64,000 nucleotides of DNA from contig NZ_CP068083.1 of the NCBI RefSeq assembly GCF_016725325.1, positions 434,001-498,000 of the forward strand. The letters run 5' to 3'. The DNA comes from Sphingobacterium spiritivorum. GTDB lineage: Bacteria > Bacteroidota > Bacteroidia > Sphingobacteriales > Sphingobacteriaceae. Positions within the stretch are counted from its first letter, which is position 1. Every line of letters starts with the position of its first letter. Below the pieces are notes generated by a model, which was not told where the DNA came from, did not search any database, and worked only from the letters and a program-made list of their open reading frames with translations. The position numbers were made by a program, and so were the translations under genes. Of this stretch, positions 1 to 10,572 are shown piece after piece.

Positions 1-48
1 AAGACAGTTCCAAATATATTCAATTCCACAATATTATAATGAAAAGAA

Positions 49-738
49 ATGGTTAAGTCGCCCTATAGGAAAATAATTTGGATACTGATTGCTACCAGTA
101 TTCTGAGCTGTGCAATTAGTTGTCATCAAAGTTCTTTTCAAAAAATTAGCGCCAAGGATATTGGTAAATATGAAATTACAGAAACTATTGCGTGGAGTAG
201 TAGAGATAGCTCAGTTATATTGTATCCGTTGATTGATAATGGGATTTTTTTGCAGGAGTATAATATATTATTGGCATTAAGATATTATAATGGAACTGAT
301 TCTATATATTATGTTTTGAAGGATACACAGATTGGCAACTATATTGTCAAAGATAATAAGTTGTATATTTATGATAGAATTGTAGCAGCCCCAGGAACAT
401 TAGAGGGATGGTATGAGACAGGCAAAGGAAATAGACGAATGTTGGATAGTATTTTTTTCACTGGAGATAGTATATTGCAAAGTTGTCCAGATCTAAAATC
501 TTTTGACAAAATTGCCAAAACAAAACCCTATGGTATCTATAAAATCGATCATGACACCTTAAGAGTCATAGCAAGGAATGGAAAGGAGCAAAAAAAGTAT
601 GTTGAAAACATTTATGCCCCCGGCTTCTATTACTTTTCATCTCCTGGATTAGGACTAGAGCGGATATATGATCTTTTATCCATTGAAGAAAAGTTAAAGA
701 AAAATACCCCTTCAGCTTTGGATCCGAAATATTATTAG
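49..738 (+). CDS. Hypothetical lipoprotein
   Basis: The 229-residue product starts with a basic, hydrophobic export signal (residues 1-25) and cysteines at 21 and 25 in settings that fit a lipoprotein processing site (ILSC or AISC). It is therefore probably anchored in the envelope. The rest is Tyr-, Ile- and Asp-rich with no motif I recognise. A C-terminal FYYFSSPG stretch resembles the YYFSSG end of the broken gene at about 985-1406, so the two may be relatives. The visible context upstream is only 48 bases. Function is unknown; small lipoproteins of this look are often immunity or orphan genes near polymorphic-toxin loci, but nothing here proves that. Confidence 0.75.
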   Translation: MVKSPYRKIIWILIATSILSCAISCHQSSFQKISAKDIGKYEITETIAWSSRDSSVILYPLIDNGIFLQEYNILLALRYYNGTDSIYYVLKDTQIGNYIVKDNKLYIYDRIVAAPGTLEGWYETGKGNRRMLDSIFFTGDSILQSCPDLKSFDKIAKTKPYGIYKIDHDTLRVIARNGKEQKKYVENIYAPGFYYFSSPGLGLERIYDLLSIEEKLKKNTPSALDPKYY

Positions 739-984
739 TTTGGTGCGATTTAGAGTTTATGCATCTCTGATGAGTGACACTAAGATCATCGTGTATATCA
801 ATATGATCCAGTCTCCATTTATCGAGAACAAATCGAAAGAAAGCCAAACAAAATAATATAAAGTTAGGTACAAAGACTTTTTTCAGGGTTTTATAGCACA
901 GGATGAAGAAATTAAATAGGAATTACAAAAGGTGCAGACCAAACGGAAGGAATAAAGTTATCTGATTACTTTGGAAAGTTTTGA

Positions 985-1406
985 ATATTAAATTTATCAA
1001 GTATATCTTATTACTTGCTCGCTCTTAATATACTATGTTCGTGTAGTAAGAGTCCAAGCAACAAGATTGAAAGCCTTTTAGAATTAGATAATATGGTGCA
1101 AAATCACTTAGCTTTAAATAGATACACTAACATGAAGCCATTTACGAAGGATATAAATGGTGTCACCGTTTGTGATTCACGTATTTGAAAATATAAAACA
1201 GTATTAGATTCATAAAATATTACCGTTATGATAATTATTCCGTATGGGTGGAAAATAGGGGATTGGGTGATATTTATGGATACATCATTAATCACGATCC
1301 GTCTACGTCTGAGATAAAATCCTTTCAACTCGATGAAAAATATCACATTGGTATAGAAAAAAAGGTGCGCAGTAATATTTATTACTTTTCGAGCGGTATT
1401 GCATAA
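985..1406 (+). pseudogene. Decayed small lipoprotein gene
   Basis: Reading from about 985 gives a hydrophobic stretch ending in LNILCSCSKSPSNK, which looks like a lipoprotein signal. About 45 more residues follow up to a TGA at 1186. A second frame then continues with protein-like sequence (about 1212-1403, including YRYDNYSVWVENRGLGDIYG and ending YYFSSGIA) to a TAA at 1404. No good start codon precedes the first part. Taken together this is one gene broken by a frameshift near 1190-1212 and missing its start. Its end resembles the end of the lipoprotein at 49-738. The minus-strand reading across this stretch is a shadow. Confidence 0.6.
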
Positions 1407-1874
1407 TAAGGTATAATGAATAAGAATTAGAAAGTTTAGTTTTTGGTAAGAACCCTTCCGTGACAAAGAATACTTATGATCCCCTGATAATACCCTGTAT
1501 TTTAGCTATAAAATAACAGATAAGCACTTTTTAAATTAAAGAAAGTGTGTTGTGCAACAATTTTTCTCCTATAAATAGCCTTTTGCAAGTTCATTACTTT
1601 GATTAAACAAAAGCTATCCGATTTATTGGATACATAATATTTATATCAACGCACGATTATTTAAATGGATATTTTACAAAAAAGCATTAGATATAAATTA
1701 GAATTAAACACAAAAAACAAATCCTTAACAGGCAAAAATACAATTAATTACTGCTGTTATATTATCTTTGCCCCTAAGGCATATAATATGAAAATCATTT
1801 TTTTTGTAAACATATCCGGTCTTTTTACGTTGTTTAATAGAACTTTTGACGCTTAAATATAGATTTTTCAAATT
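1407..1874. other. Intergenic stretch before tamB
   Basis: About 470 AT-rich bases hold no convincing long gene. A 63-codon reading at 1665-1856 is Lys/Asn-rich with no recognisable features. A nested 22-codon reading starts at an ATG at 1788, just downstream of a TATCTTTG box, and ends 18 bases before tamB. It could be a leader peptide or chance. Confidence 0.4.
1763..1770 (+). promoter_or_regulatory. Candidate -7 box for tamB-tamL
   Basis: TATCTTTG matches the Bacteroidota -7 consensus TAnnTTTG exactly. It would start transcription near 1777, giving tamB a leader of about 100 bases. No clear TTTG -33 element is seen at the usual 19-21 base spacing, so this rests on the -7 box alone. Confidence 0.4.
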
Positions 1875-4800
1875 TTGAATAAATTAGGACGCATTGCATT
1901 AAAGACAATCTTATGGATTGTCGGCTCTATTATAGCCTTACTTTTACTTATTGTTTTTCTGATCCGGCTCCCTTCCGTTCAAAACTTTGTAGTGGGCAAA
2001 GTGACGAATTACGTTGAAGGCAAAATCGGCACACCTGTTCGTATAGGATACATTAAGATAGGTTTCCCTAAGGATCTTGTCCTTGAAAATGTCTATTTAG
2101 CTGATCAGTCCAAAGATACACTAGTGTCTGCAGAAGAGCTCAAAGTAGATATTGACATGTTCAAGCTGCTCAAAAATACTGTCGAAATTCAGGAAATATC
2201 TTTAAAAGGAGCTACTGCAAAGATTAGCCGCAGTCTGCCTGACAGCGCGTTTAATTTTGACTATATCGTAAAAGCATTTTCTTCGGAAAAAGAAAGTAAA
2301 GCAACAGCGGATACTACATCTGCTATGGTATTTAATATTGAAAAGGTAAATTTTGATAAAATAAGGTTTATTTATAAAGATGATGTCATCGGTACAAGAG
2401 CCGAAATCAACCTCGGTCACTTCGACACCCGTATCAAGACCTTCGACCTGACTAAAAATATGACTTTTGATATGCCGGTTGTCAATATTGACGGACTGAC
2501 AGCCATCGTAAATCAATGGTCACCAATGACCGACACCAATCGTCCCAAGGCCGAAGATTTCGGGATCACAGATCCTTCTGTGAAAGAAGCCTCTCTCCTA
2601 CCCAATGTAGGCATCAAAACCGCCAATCTAAAGAATATTGATGTACGCTACAGTGATTCATCATCCGCAATGGATACCCGGTTTAATATCAATGACCTTG
2701 TAGCAAGCATACATGAAATTGATCTCAATAAGGAAATCGTCACCTTAGATAATATAAAACTGGATGGTTCGGATTCAAAGGTCTTGTTTGGAAAGATCAA
2801 TAAAAAACCTGAAGTAAAAGCGACAAAAGATTCTACGGCTGCGACTTCCTCAAATAACTGGATAGTATCTGCAAATGAGATAGTCATCAACAAGACCAAT
2901 TTTCTGTTTAAGGATGATAATCAAGCCCGTATGAAAGGTTTCGATTACGGTAATATCAAAATCCAGGGGCTATCCGGAGATCTCAAAGACCTGTTTTATT
3001 CTGCAGACTCTCTGTCCGGTTCCTTATCCATGCTAAAAGCTAAAGATCATTCCGGATTTGAGATTAAACAACTATCCGGTGATTTTGTGTATACCAATAC
3101 CGGTGCGATAATCAAAAATCTGTATGCCGAAACACCCAATACGTTATTAAGAGATTATATTAAGGTCTCCTATCCCTCATTGGATATCATCAGCGCACAG
3201 CCAGAGAAACTGACATTGGAAGCAAATATCCGTAAGAGCCGTGTAGGCATGAAAGATATCCGCTATTTTGCTCCTTTTCTTGACACCATGCAGGTTATGA
3301 AACCGCTAATGACCAAAACCTTTTTTATAGACGGACGTGTCAAAGGCAGGATGAATGACTTACAGATACCAACACTGGAATTCAAAACACTCAACCGGAC
3401 GCATATTATTGCCAGTGCACATATCACAGGATTACCTGATCCTGAAAAAATGAACATTGATCTGCGTCTGAAAAAATTAACGACAGGACGCCGTGATCTG
3501 GAACAACTGATTGCAAAGTCTATGCTCCCGGATAGTATACAATTGCCAAATTCGATCGGATTGACGGGTACATTTAAAGGAGGAATGAAAGGGTTTGATG
3601 CAGATCTGAAACTCAAAACAGAACTTGGAAATGCCTCATTCGACGGTAAACTTAATATGGCTGGACGTGACACCTCCTATGATGCCAGAGTGCGAATTGA
3701 AGATTTCAACCTCGGAAATCTGTTAAAAATGGATTCTACATTGGGCATAATTGCTTTTGATGCTGATGTAAAAGGACATGGTCTGAATCCTAAAACTATG
3801 CAGGCAGATGTAAAAGGGAAACTCCTGAGACTGGATGCTATGGGCTACCGTTATCAGAATATTGATCTGGATTTATTGGCCAACCAAGGAGATATAGGTG
3901 CCACGATCAGCAGTAGTGATCCTAATCTGGATCTCCATATGAATGCCAATGCGGATATGCGTGGAAAGTATCCAAAGGTAAACATGGAGATGATGATCGA
4001 CAGTATCAATTTCAAAAATCTCAAACTGATGACAGACGACCTGCGTTATCACGGAAAGATCGTTGCTGATTTTGAAACCGCTGATCTTAACTTCTTAAAT
4101 GGCCGTATAGACATTGTCAATTCGTCTATAGCATACAATAATGATCGTTTTGTGCTGGATAGTGTATCTATGATTGCAAAAGCAGATACCAGCCGAAATA
4201 TGCTGACTCTGCAATCTGAATTCCTGAAAGCTCACCTGGTGGGTAAATATAAACTTACCGAACTGGGAAGTGCTATGCAGGATATTCTACGGGTATATTA
4301 TCAGCCAAATGCCAATCCTACAAAGATACCACCATATTCACCTCAGAACTTTGAATTCAGTGCGCAGCTGAATAATTCCAGATTTATTCGTGACTTCTTC
4401 CCTGATCTGGAAGAGTTGAAACCTGTTACACTGGATGGTACGTTCGATAGCCAGTCCAAATCTATTCTGGCAAAACTGGTGGCACCAAAAGTCATTTACG
4501 GAGGCACAAAAATTGAAAATGTTTCCCTTGATATCAACACAGTGGACAGTACAATGTATTATTCTACGCTGATCAATAAAATTGCTATCAGTAATATTGA
4601 ATTGATTAATACTGTATTGAGTGGAAAAGTAATAAAGAATAACCTCGACTTTGGTCTCTGGATAAAAGATAAACAGGAGAAAGAGCAATACTACCTTGGA
4701 GCTCAAATGAAAGTCAATGACGATAATTATATCCTGAGTTTGCTCGAAAATGGCCTGATGCTTAACTACGAAACGTGGAACATCAATCAGAATAACAGTC

Positions 4801-7172
4801 TTTCTTTTGGTAAAGCAGGTATCCGTGCTCAGGATTTTATTCTTAGTAATAAAGGACAGGAACTGAAGATTGTTTCTCAGGATTCGTCACTGAATTCACC
4901 CATCAACTTAAGTTTCAACAATTTCAGAATTGAGACATTCTCCCAAATGCTGGAATCCGAAGCACTGAATCTTGGTGGAGGAATAAATGGAAGTGCTACC
5001 ATATCCCGTTTGGAAAGCAAACCCGTTTTTGTTTCTGATCTGACCATAGATAAATTCTATTTCGGAAAAGATACAGTCGGAAATATTGCTATTAAAGTCA
5101 ATAATGAAAAAGAGAACACCTATGCCGCAGATGTGAGTATTACAGAAAATGGTAATAATGTACACCTGCTTGGGGAATACATCAGTCCTCCGGACGGTAA
5201 ATCTACATTTCAGGCAACATTAGATCTTAAACCGTTAAAAATGAAAACCGTTGAGGCTTTCAGTCTGGGCTATCTGCAAAATACAGAAGGAAATCTTGAA
5301 GGAACACTCAATATCAGTGGTACAACTGCTGATCCGAGTATAAAAGGAGATCTTGTATTTCAGGATGCACGGCTTAACATTACCATGCTTAATGCTGATT
5401 TTTATATGGACGATCAGACCATTTCATTCAATGATCAGGGTTTGGCATTTAAGGAATTTAATATTAAAGATAAGAGAGGAAATACAGCCAAAATCAACGG
5501 TTCTATCCTGACAAAAGATTATACAGACTTTGATTTTAATCTTAATCTGAATACGAATGATTTCACTGTTGTCAACTCTACCCGGGAGGACAATGATCTG
5601 TTTTATGGTAAACTATTTGTGACTTCTAACCTGCGGATCAGAGGAGACATGCACAAACCTGTAGTGGATGGTAATATCAAGGCAAATGATAAAACCGACT
5701 TCGTATTTATCGTACCAAATGATAATCCGGGCATGGTGCAGCGGGATGGTGTGGTCGTATTTGTAAATAAAAGTGATACTTCGGCAGCCAACGTATTTGC
5801 AAGGCTGGATTCCATGACCACTACATCACATTTATCAGGAATAGACCTTACCCTGAATCTGCAAACGGATAAAGAAGCCAAATTCAAGATTATCATGGAC
5901 GAAGGCTCTAAAGATGCACTGAATATACAGGGAACGGCAGAACTGAATATGGGAATTGATGCCAGTGAAAAAATCACTATGTCCGGTACATTTACAGTAG
6001 AAAAAGGAGATTATTCCTTCAGCTTCGGCCCACTCAGCAAAGAATTTGGTTTTGAAAAAGGTAGCACTATCACGTGGAACGGAGACCCACTCGATGCGCA
6101 GCTGGCTATTACAGCTCTTTATACAAACAAATTTCCGACCCTTGAACTTGTTCAGAATCAAATTGGTACCGAAAGTGCCAACTTATACAAACAACGTATT
6201 CCATTCGCTGTAAAACTGTTGCTGACAGGAGAACTATTCAAACCAAATATCAACTTTGATATTGATCTGGACGAGAAAAATGCTATTGTTTCACAGGATG
6301 TGGTCAGTAAGGTCAATATTGCTTTGACTGCCCTTCGTGAAGATCAGTCTGAATTGAATAAACAAGTCTTTTCATTGATTATACTGGGTCGCTTCATGGC
6401 CTCTAATCCATTTGAAAGTCTGTCCGGAGGTGGCGGTGTAGAGGGTACTGCCCGTAACACCATGAGTTCCTTCCTGAGTGGACAGTTGAACGCTCTGGCT
6501 TCCGATCTGATAAAAGGTGTAGAACTTGATTTCGGTTTAGAATCTTCACAAGACTATCTGACCGGTTCCGGCAATACGCGTACGGATCTTAATATCGGTG
6601 TATCCAAAATGCTGTTTGATGATCGTCTCAAAATTACAATCGGCTCTAACTTTGAGGTTGAAGGTAATTCCAGACCGGGAGAGCAAGCCAACAATATTGC
6701 CGGTGACATCTCTTTAGATTATCAGCTTTCGCAGGATGGAAGGTATTTTGCACGTGTATACCGCAAAAACCAGTATCAGGCAACATTACAGGGACAATTT
6801 GTTGAAACGGGAATTGGTTTCATCATCAATATGGACTACAATAAGTTCCGCGAAATATTCATGAATACCAAGCAATTGCAAAATTATTACGATACGGAAA
6901 GCAAAGGGTTCAGAAGAAGATTTGATGTAGAGCGTATGGATAAAGATTCCGTATACCGCGATAGCGTAAGGGCCGTGATACGCGATAGTCTGATGCAGAA
7001 CAGCCCGGAATACCGTAAGCGTCAGGAGAAAAAATTGCAGGAACAGGAGAAACTTAAAAAAGATTCACTGGAAAAATCCGGCAAAAATGACACAAGCCAC
7101 AAAAACATTGATACTATAAAATCAGCTATTCGTAATGAAGAAGAGGAAAGGAGACAAAATGCAAAAGGGTAA
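1875..7172 (+). CDS. tamB: TamB-like translocation and assembly protein
   Basis: The 1765-residue product has one N-terminal membrane helix (about residues 9-30). A very long repetitive beta-rich body follows, then a TamB/DUF490-type C-terminal domain (about 1250-1620). The family spans the periplasm from an inner-membrane anchor and works with a TamA-type barrel in envelope assembly or lipid transport. The final ~100 residues are a charged Lys/Glu/Asp tail, which is unusual next to proteobacterial TamB. Initiation is at TTG (1875): the frame has a stop at 1860 and no ATG until well past the membrane helix. The next gene, a lipoprotein TamA variant, begins within the last codons of this one, as in other tamB-tamL pairs. 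Confidence 0.92.
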   Translation: MNKLGRIALKTILWIVGSIIALLLLIVFLIRLPSVQNFVVGKVTNYVEGKIGTPVRIGYIKIGFPKDLVLENVYLADQSKDTLVSAEELKVDIDMFKLLKNTVEIQEISLKGATAKISRSLPDSAFNFDYIVKAFSSEKESKATADTTSAMVFNIEKVNFDKIRFIYKDDVIGTRAEINLGHFDTRIKTFDLTKNMTFDMPVVNIDGLTAIVNQWSPMTDTNRPKAEDFGITDPSVKEASLLPNVGIKTANLKNIDVRYSDSSSAMDTRFNINDLVASIHEIDLNKEIVTLDNIKLDGSDSKVLFGKINKKPEVKATKDSTAATSSNNWIVSANEIVINKTNFLFKDDNQARMKGFDYGNIKIQGLSGDLKDLFYSADSLSGSLSMLKAKDHSGFEIKQLSGDFVYTNTGAIIKNLYAETPNTLLRDYIKVSYPSLDIISAQPEKLTLEANIRKSRVGMKDIRYFAPFLDTMQVMKPLMTKTFFIDGRVKGRMNDLQIPTLEFKTLNRTHIIASAHITGLPDPEKMNIDLRLKKLTTGRRDLEQLIAKSMLPDSIQLPNSIGLTGTFKGGMKGFDADLKLKTELGNASFDGKLNMAGRDTSYDARVRIEDFNLGNLLKMDSTLGIIAFDADVKGHGLNPKTMQADVKGKLLRLDAMGYRYQNIDLDLLANQGDIGATISSSDPNLDLHMNANADMRGKYPKVNMEMMIDSINFKNLKLMTDDLRYHGKIVADFETADLNFLNGRIDIVNSSIAYNNDRFVLDSVSMIAKADTSRNMLTLQSEFLKAHLVGKYKLTELGSAMQDILRVYYQPNANPTKIPPYSPQNFEFSAQLNNSRFIRDFFPDLEELKPVTLDGTFDSQSKSILAKLVAPKVIYGGTKIENVSLDINTVDSTMYYSTLINKIAISNIELINTVLSGKVIKNNLDFGLWIKDKQEKEQYYLGAQMKVNDDNYILSLLENGLMLNYETWNINQNNSLSFGKAGIRAQDFILSNKGQELKIVSQDSSLNSPINLSFNNFRIETFSQMLESEALNLGGGINGSATISRLESKPVFVSDLTIDKFYFGKDTVGNIAIKVNNEKENTYAADVSITENGNNVHLLGEYISPPDGKSTFQATLDLKPLKMKTVEAFSLGYLQNTEGNLEGTLNISGTTADPSIKGDLVFQDARLNITMLNADFYMDDQTISFNDQGLAFKEFNIKDKRGNTAKINGSILTKDYTDFDFNLNLNTNDFTVVNSTREDNDLFYGKLFVTSNLRIRGDMHKPVVDGNIKANDKTDFVFIVPNDNPGMVQRDGVVVFVNKSDTSAANVFARLDSMTTTSHLSGIDLTLNLQTDKEAKFKIIMDEGSKDALNIQGTAELNMGIDASEKITMSGTFTVEKGDYSFSFGPLSKEFGFEKGSTITWNGDPLDAQLAITALYTNKFPTLELVQNQIGTESANLYKQRIPFAVKLLLTGELFKPNINFDIDLDEKNAIVSQDVVSKVNIALTALREDQSELNKQVFSLIILGRFMASNPFESLSGGGGVEGTARNTMSSFLSGQLNALASDLIKGVELDFGLESSQDYLTGSGNTRTDLNIGVSKMLFDDRLKITIGSNFEVEGNSRPGEQANNIAGDISLDYQLSQDGRYFARVYRKNQYQATLQGQFVETGIGFIINMDYNKFREIFMNTKQLQNYYDTESKGFRRRFDVERMDKDSVYRDSVRAVIRDSLMQNSPEYRKRQEKKLQEQEKLKKDSLEKSGKNDTSHKNIDTIKSAIRNEEEERRQNAKG

Positions 7173-9471
7173 ACTGCAGGCGCTGGGATTTATGGCCGTC
7201 CTCATCATGCTCTCTTCAGCATGTAGCACGAAAAAGCATTTGCCGGAAGGGGAATCATTATACGATAAAGGTGAAGTAGTCATTAATTCGGATACGATCC
7301 CTGTTGACAAAAAGAAGCTTTTATCAACGCATTTGGAGGGACTTCTAATGCCAAAACCGAATAAAAAACTATTAGGCTTACGCATTAAAAGCGGATTATA
7401 TTATATGGGAGGCGGAGACTCTGTCACCAATAATATTGTACGCAAATGGATCAAAGGACTTGGTTCAAAACCTGTTTTTCTGAGTGATGTAAACCGGGAG
7501 TATAATGAAAATTTAGTGCGGAATAAACTGGAAAATATAGGTTTTTTTAATGCCGAAGTAACATCCGATACGACCATTAATAACAAAGAAGCAACAGTTA
7601 CCTATACAGCGACCCCAAATCTGATCTACAGAATCAAATCTGTCAAATTTAATATCGACAGTACCTCACAGATTGGTAAAGATATTCTGGAATCAAAAGA
7701 CAGATCGCTTTTAGTGGTTGGACAGAATTACAGTCTCGATGTTATTCTCAATGAGCGTGACCGTATAGATAATGAACTCAAAAATAAAGGTTATTACTAT
7801 TTCAATCCCGAAAATTTACTTGTTGAGGTAGACAGCAGCATTGGAAATCACAAGGTAGATATGTATGTGGTATTGAAAAAAGAAACTCCTGAACAGGCTA
7901 AACATCCACAAAAAATAGGCAATATTTATATTTATCCCAATTACCAACTTTCTAACACAGGGTATCAGTTATCTACCCCGAGAAATGCAGAACTTTTCAG
8001 GGACAATTACTATATCATCGACAGAAAAAATACGTTCCGTAAACCAGTTATCGCGAATCACATTTTTTTTAAACGCGGAGACACTTACAACCGTCACAAT
8101 CACAATCTGACGATCAACCATCTGGTCAATCTCAACAGTTTCAAGTTTGTGAAGAACAACTTTGTAGATTCTAAAGACTCTACAAATACACTTGATGTTT
8201 ATTATTACCTGACGCCACTTCCGAAGAAATCACTTCGTCTGGAACTATTGGGAAAAATGGCATCTGTGTACAACGGTTCCGAACTGAATGTCACATGGAG
8301 TATGCGTAATGCCTTCAGAGGAGCTGAACAACTATCGCTCAATGTATTCGGAGGTTATGAAACGCAGACAGGAGGAAGTGTCAATCTGAATTCCAGTTAT
8401 TACCGCTATGGAGCTGAACTGACTTATTCCTTGCCCCGTCTGCTGACACCATTTAAGTGGTCAGGAACACGTAAGTATATTCCTAAAACATATTTTAAAA
8501 CAGGATTTGAATTTCTAAACAGAAAAGCAGCTTATCAGCTGAATTCCATTAAATTTGACTATGGATATGCCTGGAAAGAGACAGATGAAAAACAGCATGA
8601 TCTGAGCGTACTGGAAGTAGTGTATGTACAACCTCGTAATGTATCTGACGATTACCGCGCACAAATGGATACTGTACCTTCCTTGAGACATATTATTGAT
8701 CCGCAGTTTTCTTTCGGTCCCAACTACAATTACACCTATACCAATACCATGAATACAGCGTTACAAAATACGTTCTATTTTAAAGGAGGAGTAGATTTAT
8801 CAGGTAATATCCTGGGATTGATTCAGGGAGCCAATTATGCCGAAGGCAAGCGTCACAAGATCTTCAATGCATATTATGCGCAGTATATTAAGCTGCAGGC
8901 GGATGCCAGACATTACTTTAAATTGTCTGAAACGTCGCAGATCGCATCGCGTATTGCTATCGGATACAGTTATTCCTACGGTAACTCCAACTCTCTGCCC
9001 TACCTCAAACAGTATTTCGTCGGTGGACCTAACAGTCTGAGAGCATTCAGAGCAAGAGCCATCGGTCCGGGTAGTTCCGCACCACAAAATGTGGGGCAAA
9101 ACAACTTTTTTGCAGATCAGACGGGTGATCTAAAATTAGAATTGAACACAGAGTACAGAGCTAAATTAGCCAGTATTGTTCATTGGGCGGCTTTTATCGA
9201 TGCTGGTAACGTGTGGTTACAAAATGCAGATCCCGACAAACCAGGAGGTAAATTTTCAAAAGACTTTATAAGTGAACTGGCAGTAGGTGCCGGTGCAGGT
9301 CTGCGCTTTGACTTTACCTTCCTGATCTTACGTACGGATTTTGCTATTCCGTTGCGTGTACCTTATTTGCCAAAAGGTGACAGATGGGTATTCAAGGATA
9401 TAGATTTCGGAAGTAAAACCTGGAGAAGTAACAATCTGGTATTCAATCTGGCTATCGGATATCCGTTTTAA
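7159..9471 (+). CDS. tamL: BamA/TamA-family outer-membrane lipoprotein (TamL)
   Basis: The product is a 770-residue outer-membrane assembly protein. It has a lipoprotein signal ending LSSAC, POTRA-like segments in roughly the first 370 residues, and a C-terminal surface-antigen (D15) beta-barrel. The barrel holds the family hallmark GGPNSLRAFRARAIGPG and ends in an aromatic residue (YPF). I chose the ATG at 7159 because it puts the signal peptide at the N-terminus and follows AGGAG; an in-frame ATG at 7135 adds eight charged residues. The gene overlaps the end of tamB, so the two are translationally coupled. Bacteroidota TamA homologues being lipoproteins is established; a role in envelope biogenesis is inferred from family. 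Confidence 0.92.
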   Translation: MQKGKLQALGFMAVLIMLSSACSTKKHLPEGESLYDKGEVVINSDTIPVDKKKLLSTHLEGLLMPKPNKKLLGLRIKSGLYYMGGGDSVTNNIVRKWIKGLGSKPVFLSDVNREYNENLVRNKLENIGFFNAEVTSDTTINNKEATVTYTATPNLIYRIKSVKFNIDSTSQIGKDILESKDRSLLVVGQNYSLDVILNERDRIDNELKNKGYYYFNPENLLVEVDSSIGNHKVDMYVVLKKETPEQAKHPQKIGNIYIYPNYQLSNTGYQLSTPRNAELFRDNYYIIDRKNTFRKPVIANHIFFKRGDTYNRHNHNLTINHLVNLNSFKFVKNNFVDSKDSTNTLDVYYYLTPLPKKSLRLELLGKMASVYNGSELNVTWSMRNAFRGAEQLSLNVFGGYETQTGGSVNLNSSYYRYGAELTYSLPRLLTPFKWSGTRKYIPKTYFKTGFEFLNRKAAYQLNSIKFDYGYAWKETDEKQHDLSVLEVVYVQPRNVSDDYRAQMDTVPSLRHIIDPQFSFGPNYNYTYTNTMNTALQNTFYFKGGVDLSGNILGLIQGANYAEGKRHKIFNAYYAQYIKLQADARHYFKLSETSQIASRIAIGYSYSYGNSNSLPYLKQYFVGGPNSLRAFRARAIGPGSSAPQNVGQNNFFADQTGDLKLELNTEYRAKLASIVHWAAFIDAGNVWLQNADPDKPGGKFSKDFISELAVGAGAGLRFDFTFLILRTDFAIPLRVPYLPKGDRWVFKDIDFGSKTWRSNNLVFNLAIGYPF

Positions 9472-9542
9472 GACAGAATTTTCGGATCTGTTTTTCCGGA
9501 TTTTATTTTTTTTTAATCTACAGGAGTTCGTTATTTATTCAG

Positions 9543-9550
9543 TATATTTA
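9543..9550 (+). promoter_or_regulatory. Candidate -7 box for mdh
   Basis: TATATTTA differs from TAnnTTTG at one base. It lies about 43 bases before the mdh start and just downstream of a T-rich stretch that may terminate tamL. No -33 TTTG is visible at the right distance. Confidence 0.25.
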
Positions 9551-9592
9551 CCATATACCGAATAAGTGTAAAACAAGTTAAATTCAAGGTTT

Positions 9593-10531
9593 ATGAAAGT
9601 TACAGTCGTAGGTGCAGGAGCTGTTGGTGCAACAACAGCAGACAATCTGGTCAGAAGAAGTGTAGCAGAAGAAATTATACTTCTGGATATTAAAGAAGGT
9701 TTTGCAGAAGGTAAAGCTCAGGACATTTCGCAGACTGCAGCTCTTCTGGGTTTTGATGCAAAAATTAAAGGTGTTACCAACGATTATGCGCAGACTGCAG
9801 GATCTACTGTAGCTGTTATTACTTCGGGTATACCACGTAAACCCGGAATGACCCGTGAAGAACTTATCGGCACCAATGCAAACATTGTAAAATCTGTTGT
9901 CGAAAATCTGGTAAAACATTCCCCGGACATTATCATTGTTATTGTATCCAATCCTATGGATACCATGACCTATCTTGCGCTTAAATCCAGCGGACTTCCT
10001 AAAAACCGTATTATCGGAATGGGCGGAACATTAGACTCAGCACGCTTCAAATACCAGTTAAGTGAGAAACTAAATGCTTCACCAGCTGACCTTAACGCTA
10101 TAGTAATAGGAGGTCACGGTGACACAACCATGATCCCGCTGATCCAACATGCCACGTGGAACAGTATACCTGTATCTACATTTTTAACCAAAGAAGAACA
10201 GGACGATATCGTACAAAAAACAATGGTCGGTGGTGCTACCTTGACAGCTTTGATCGGCACATCAGCCTGGTATGCTCCCGGAGCAGCATCTGCTGCTGTA
10301 GTAGAAAGCATCGTCAGGGATCAAAATAAACTTTTTACAGCTTCCGTGTATCTTGAAGGAGAATTCGGACAGGAAGACATCAATCTTGGTGTACCTGTGA
10401 TTATCAACAAAAATGGATGGGATCGTATTGTTCCTCTGGAACTTTCGGATGAAGAATCTAAAAAATTCAATGCAAGTGCCGAAGCCGTACGCAATATGAA
10501 TAATGTGCTGAAAGAGATTAATGCGTTATAA
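9593..10531 (+). CDS. mdh: Malate dehydrogenase
   Basis: This 312-residue enzyme of the LDH-like malate dehydrogenase class interconverts malate and oxaloacetate with NAD in the cytoplasmic TCA cycle. Visible features are the dinucleotide-binding GAGAVG (7-12) and Asp32 for NAD preference. The substrate arginines are in PRKPGMTRE (Arg82, Arg88) and Arg151, and the catalytic pair is Asp148 and His175 (GGHGD). Length is normal for the family. It is a single gene between tamL and a small protease, on the same strand as both. Confidence 0.97.
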   Translation: MKVTVVGAGAVGATTADNLVRRSVAEEIILLDIKEGFAEGKAQDISQTAALLGFDAKIKGVTNDYAQTAGSTVAVITSGIPRKPGMTREELIGTNANIVKSVVENLVKHSPDIIIVIVSNPMDTMTYLALKSSGLPKNRIIGMGGTLDSARFKYQLSEKLNASPADLNAIVIGGHGDTTMIPLIQHATWNSIPVSTFLTKEEQDDIVQKTMVGGATLTALIGTSAWYAPGAASAAVVESIVRDQNKLFTASVYLEGEFGQEDINLGVPVIINKNGWDRIVPLELSDEESKKFNASAEAVRNMNNVLKEINAL

Positions 10532-10572
10532 TTTTTCTTCAATTACCCATATAGCGCTCTTCTAAAGCATAC

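Noticed and set aside
1104..1466. 120-codon minus-strand reading
   Set aside because: It is the complement of the broken plus-strand lipoprotein gene at 985-1406, whose translation is far more protein-like.
1665..1856. 63-codon plus-strand reading before tamB
   Set aside because: Low-complexity Lys/Asn-rich sequence in AT-rich DNA with no motif; only its last 22 codons, after a -7 box, are worth keeping as a possible leader.
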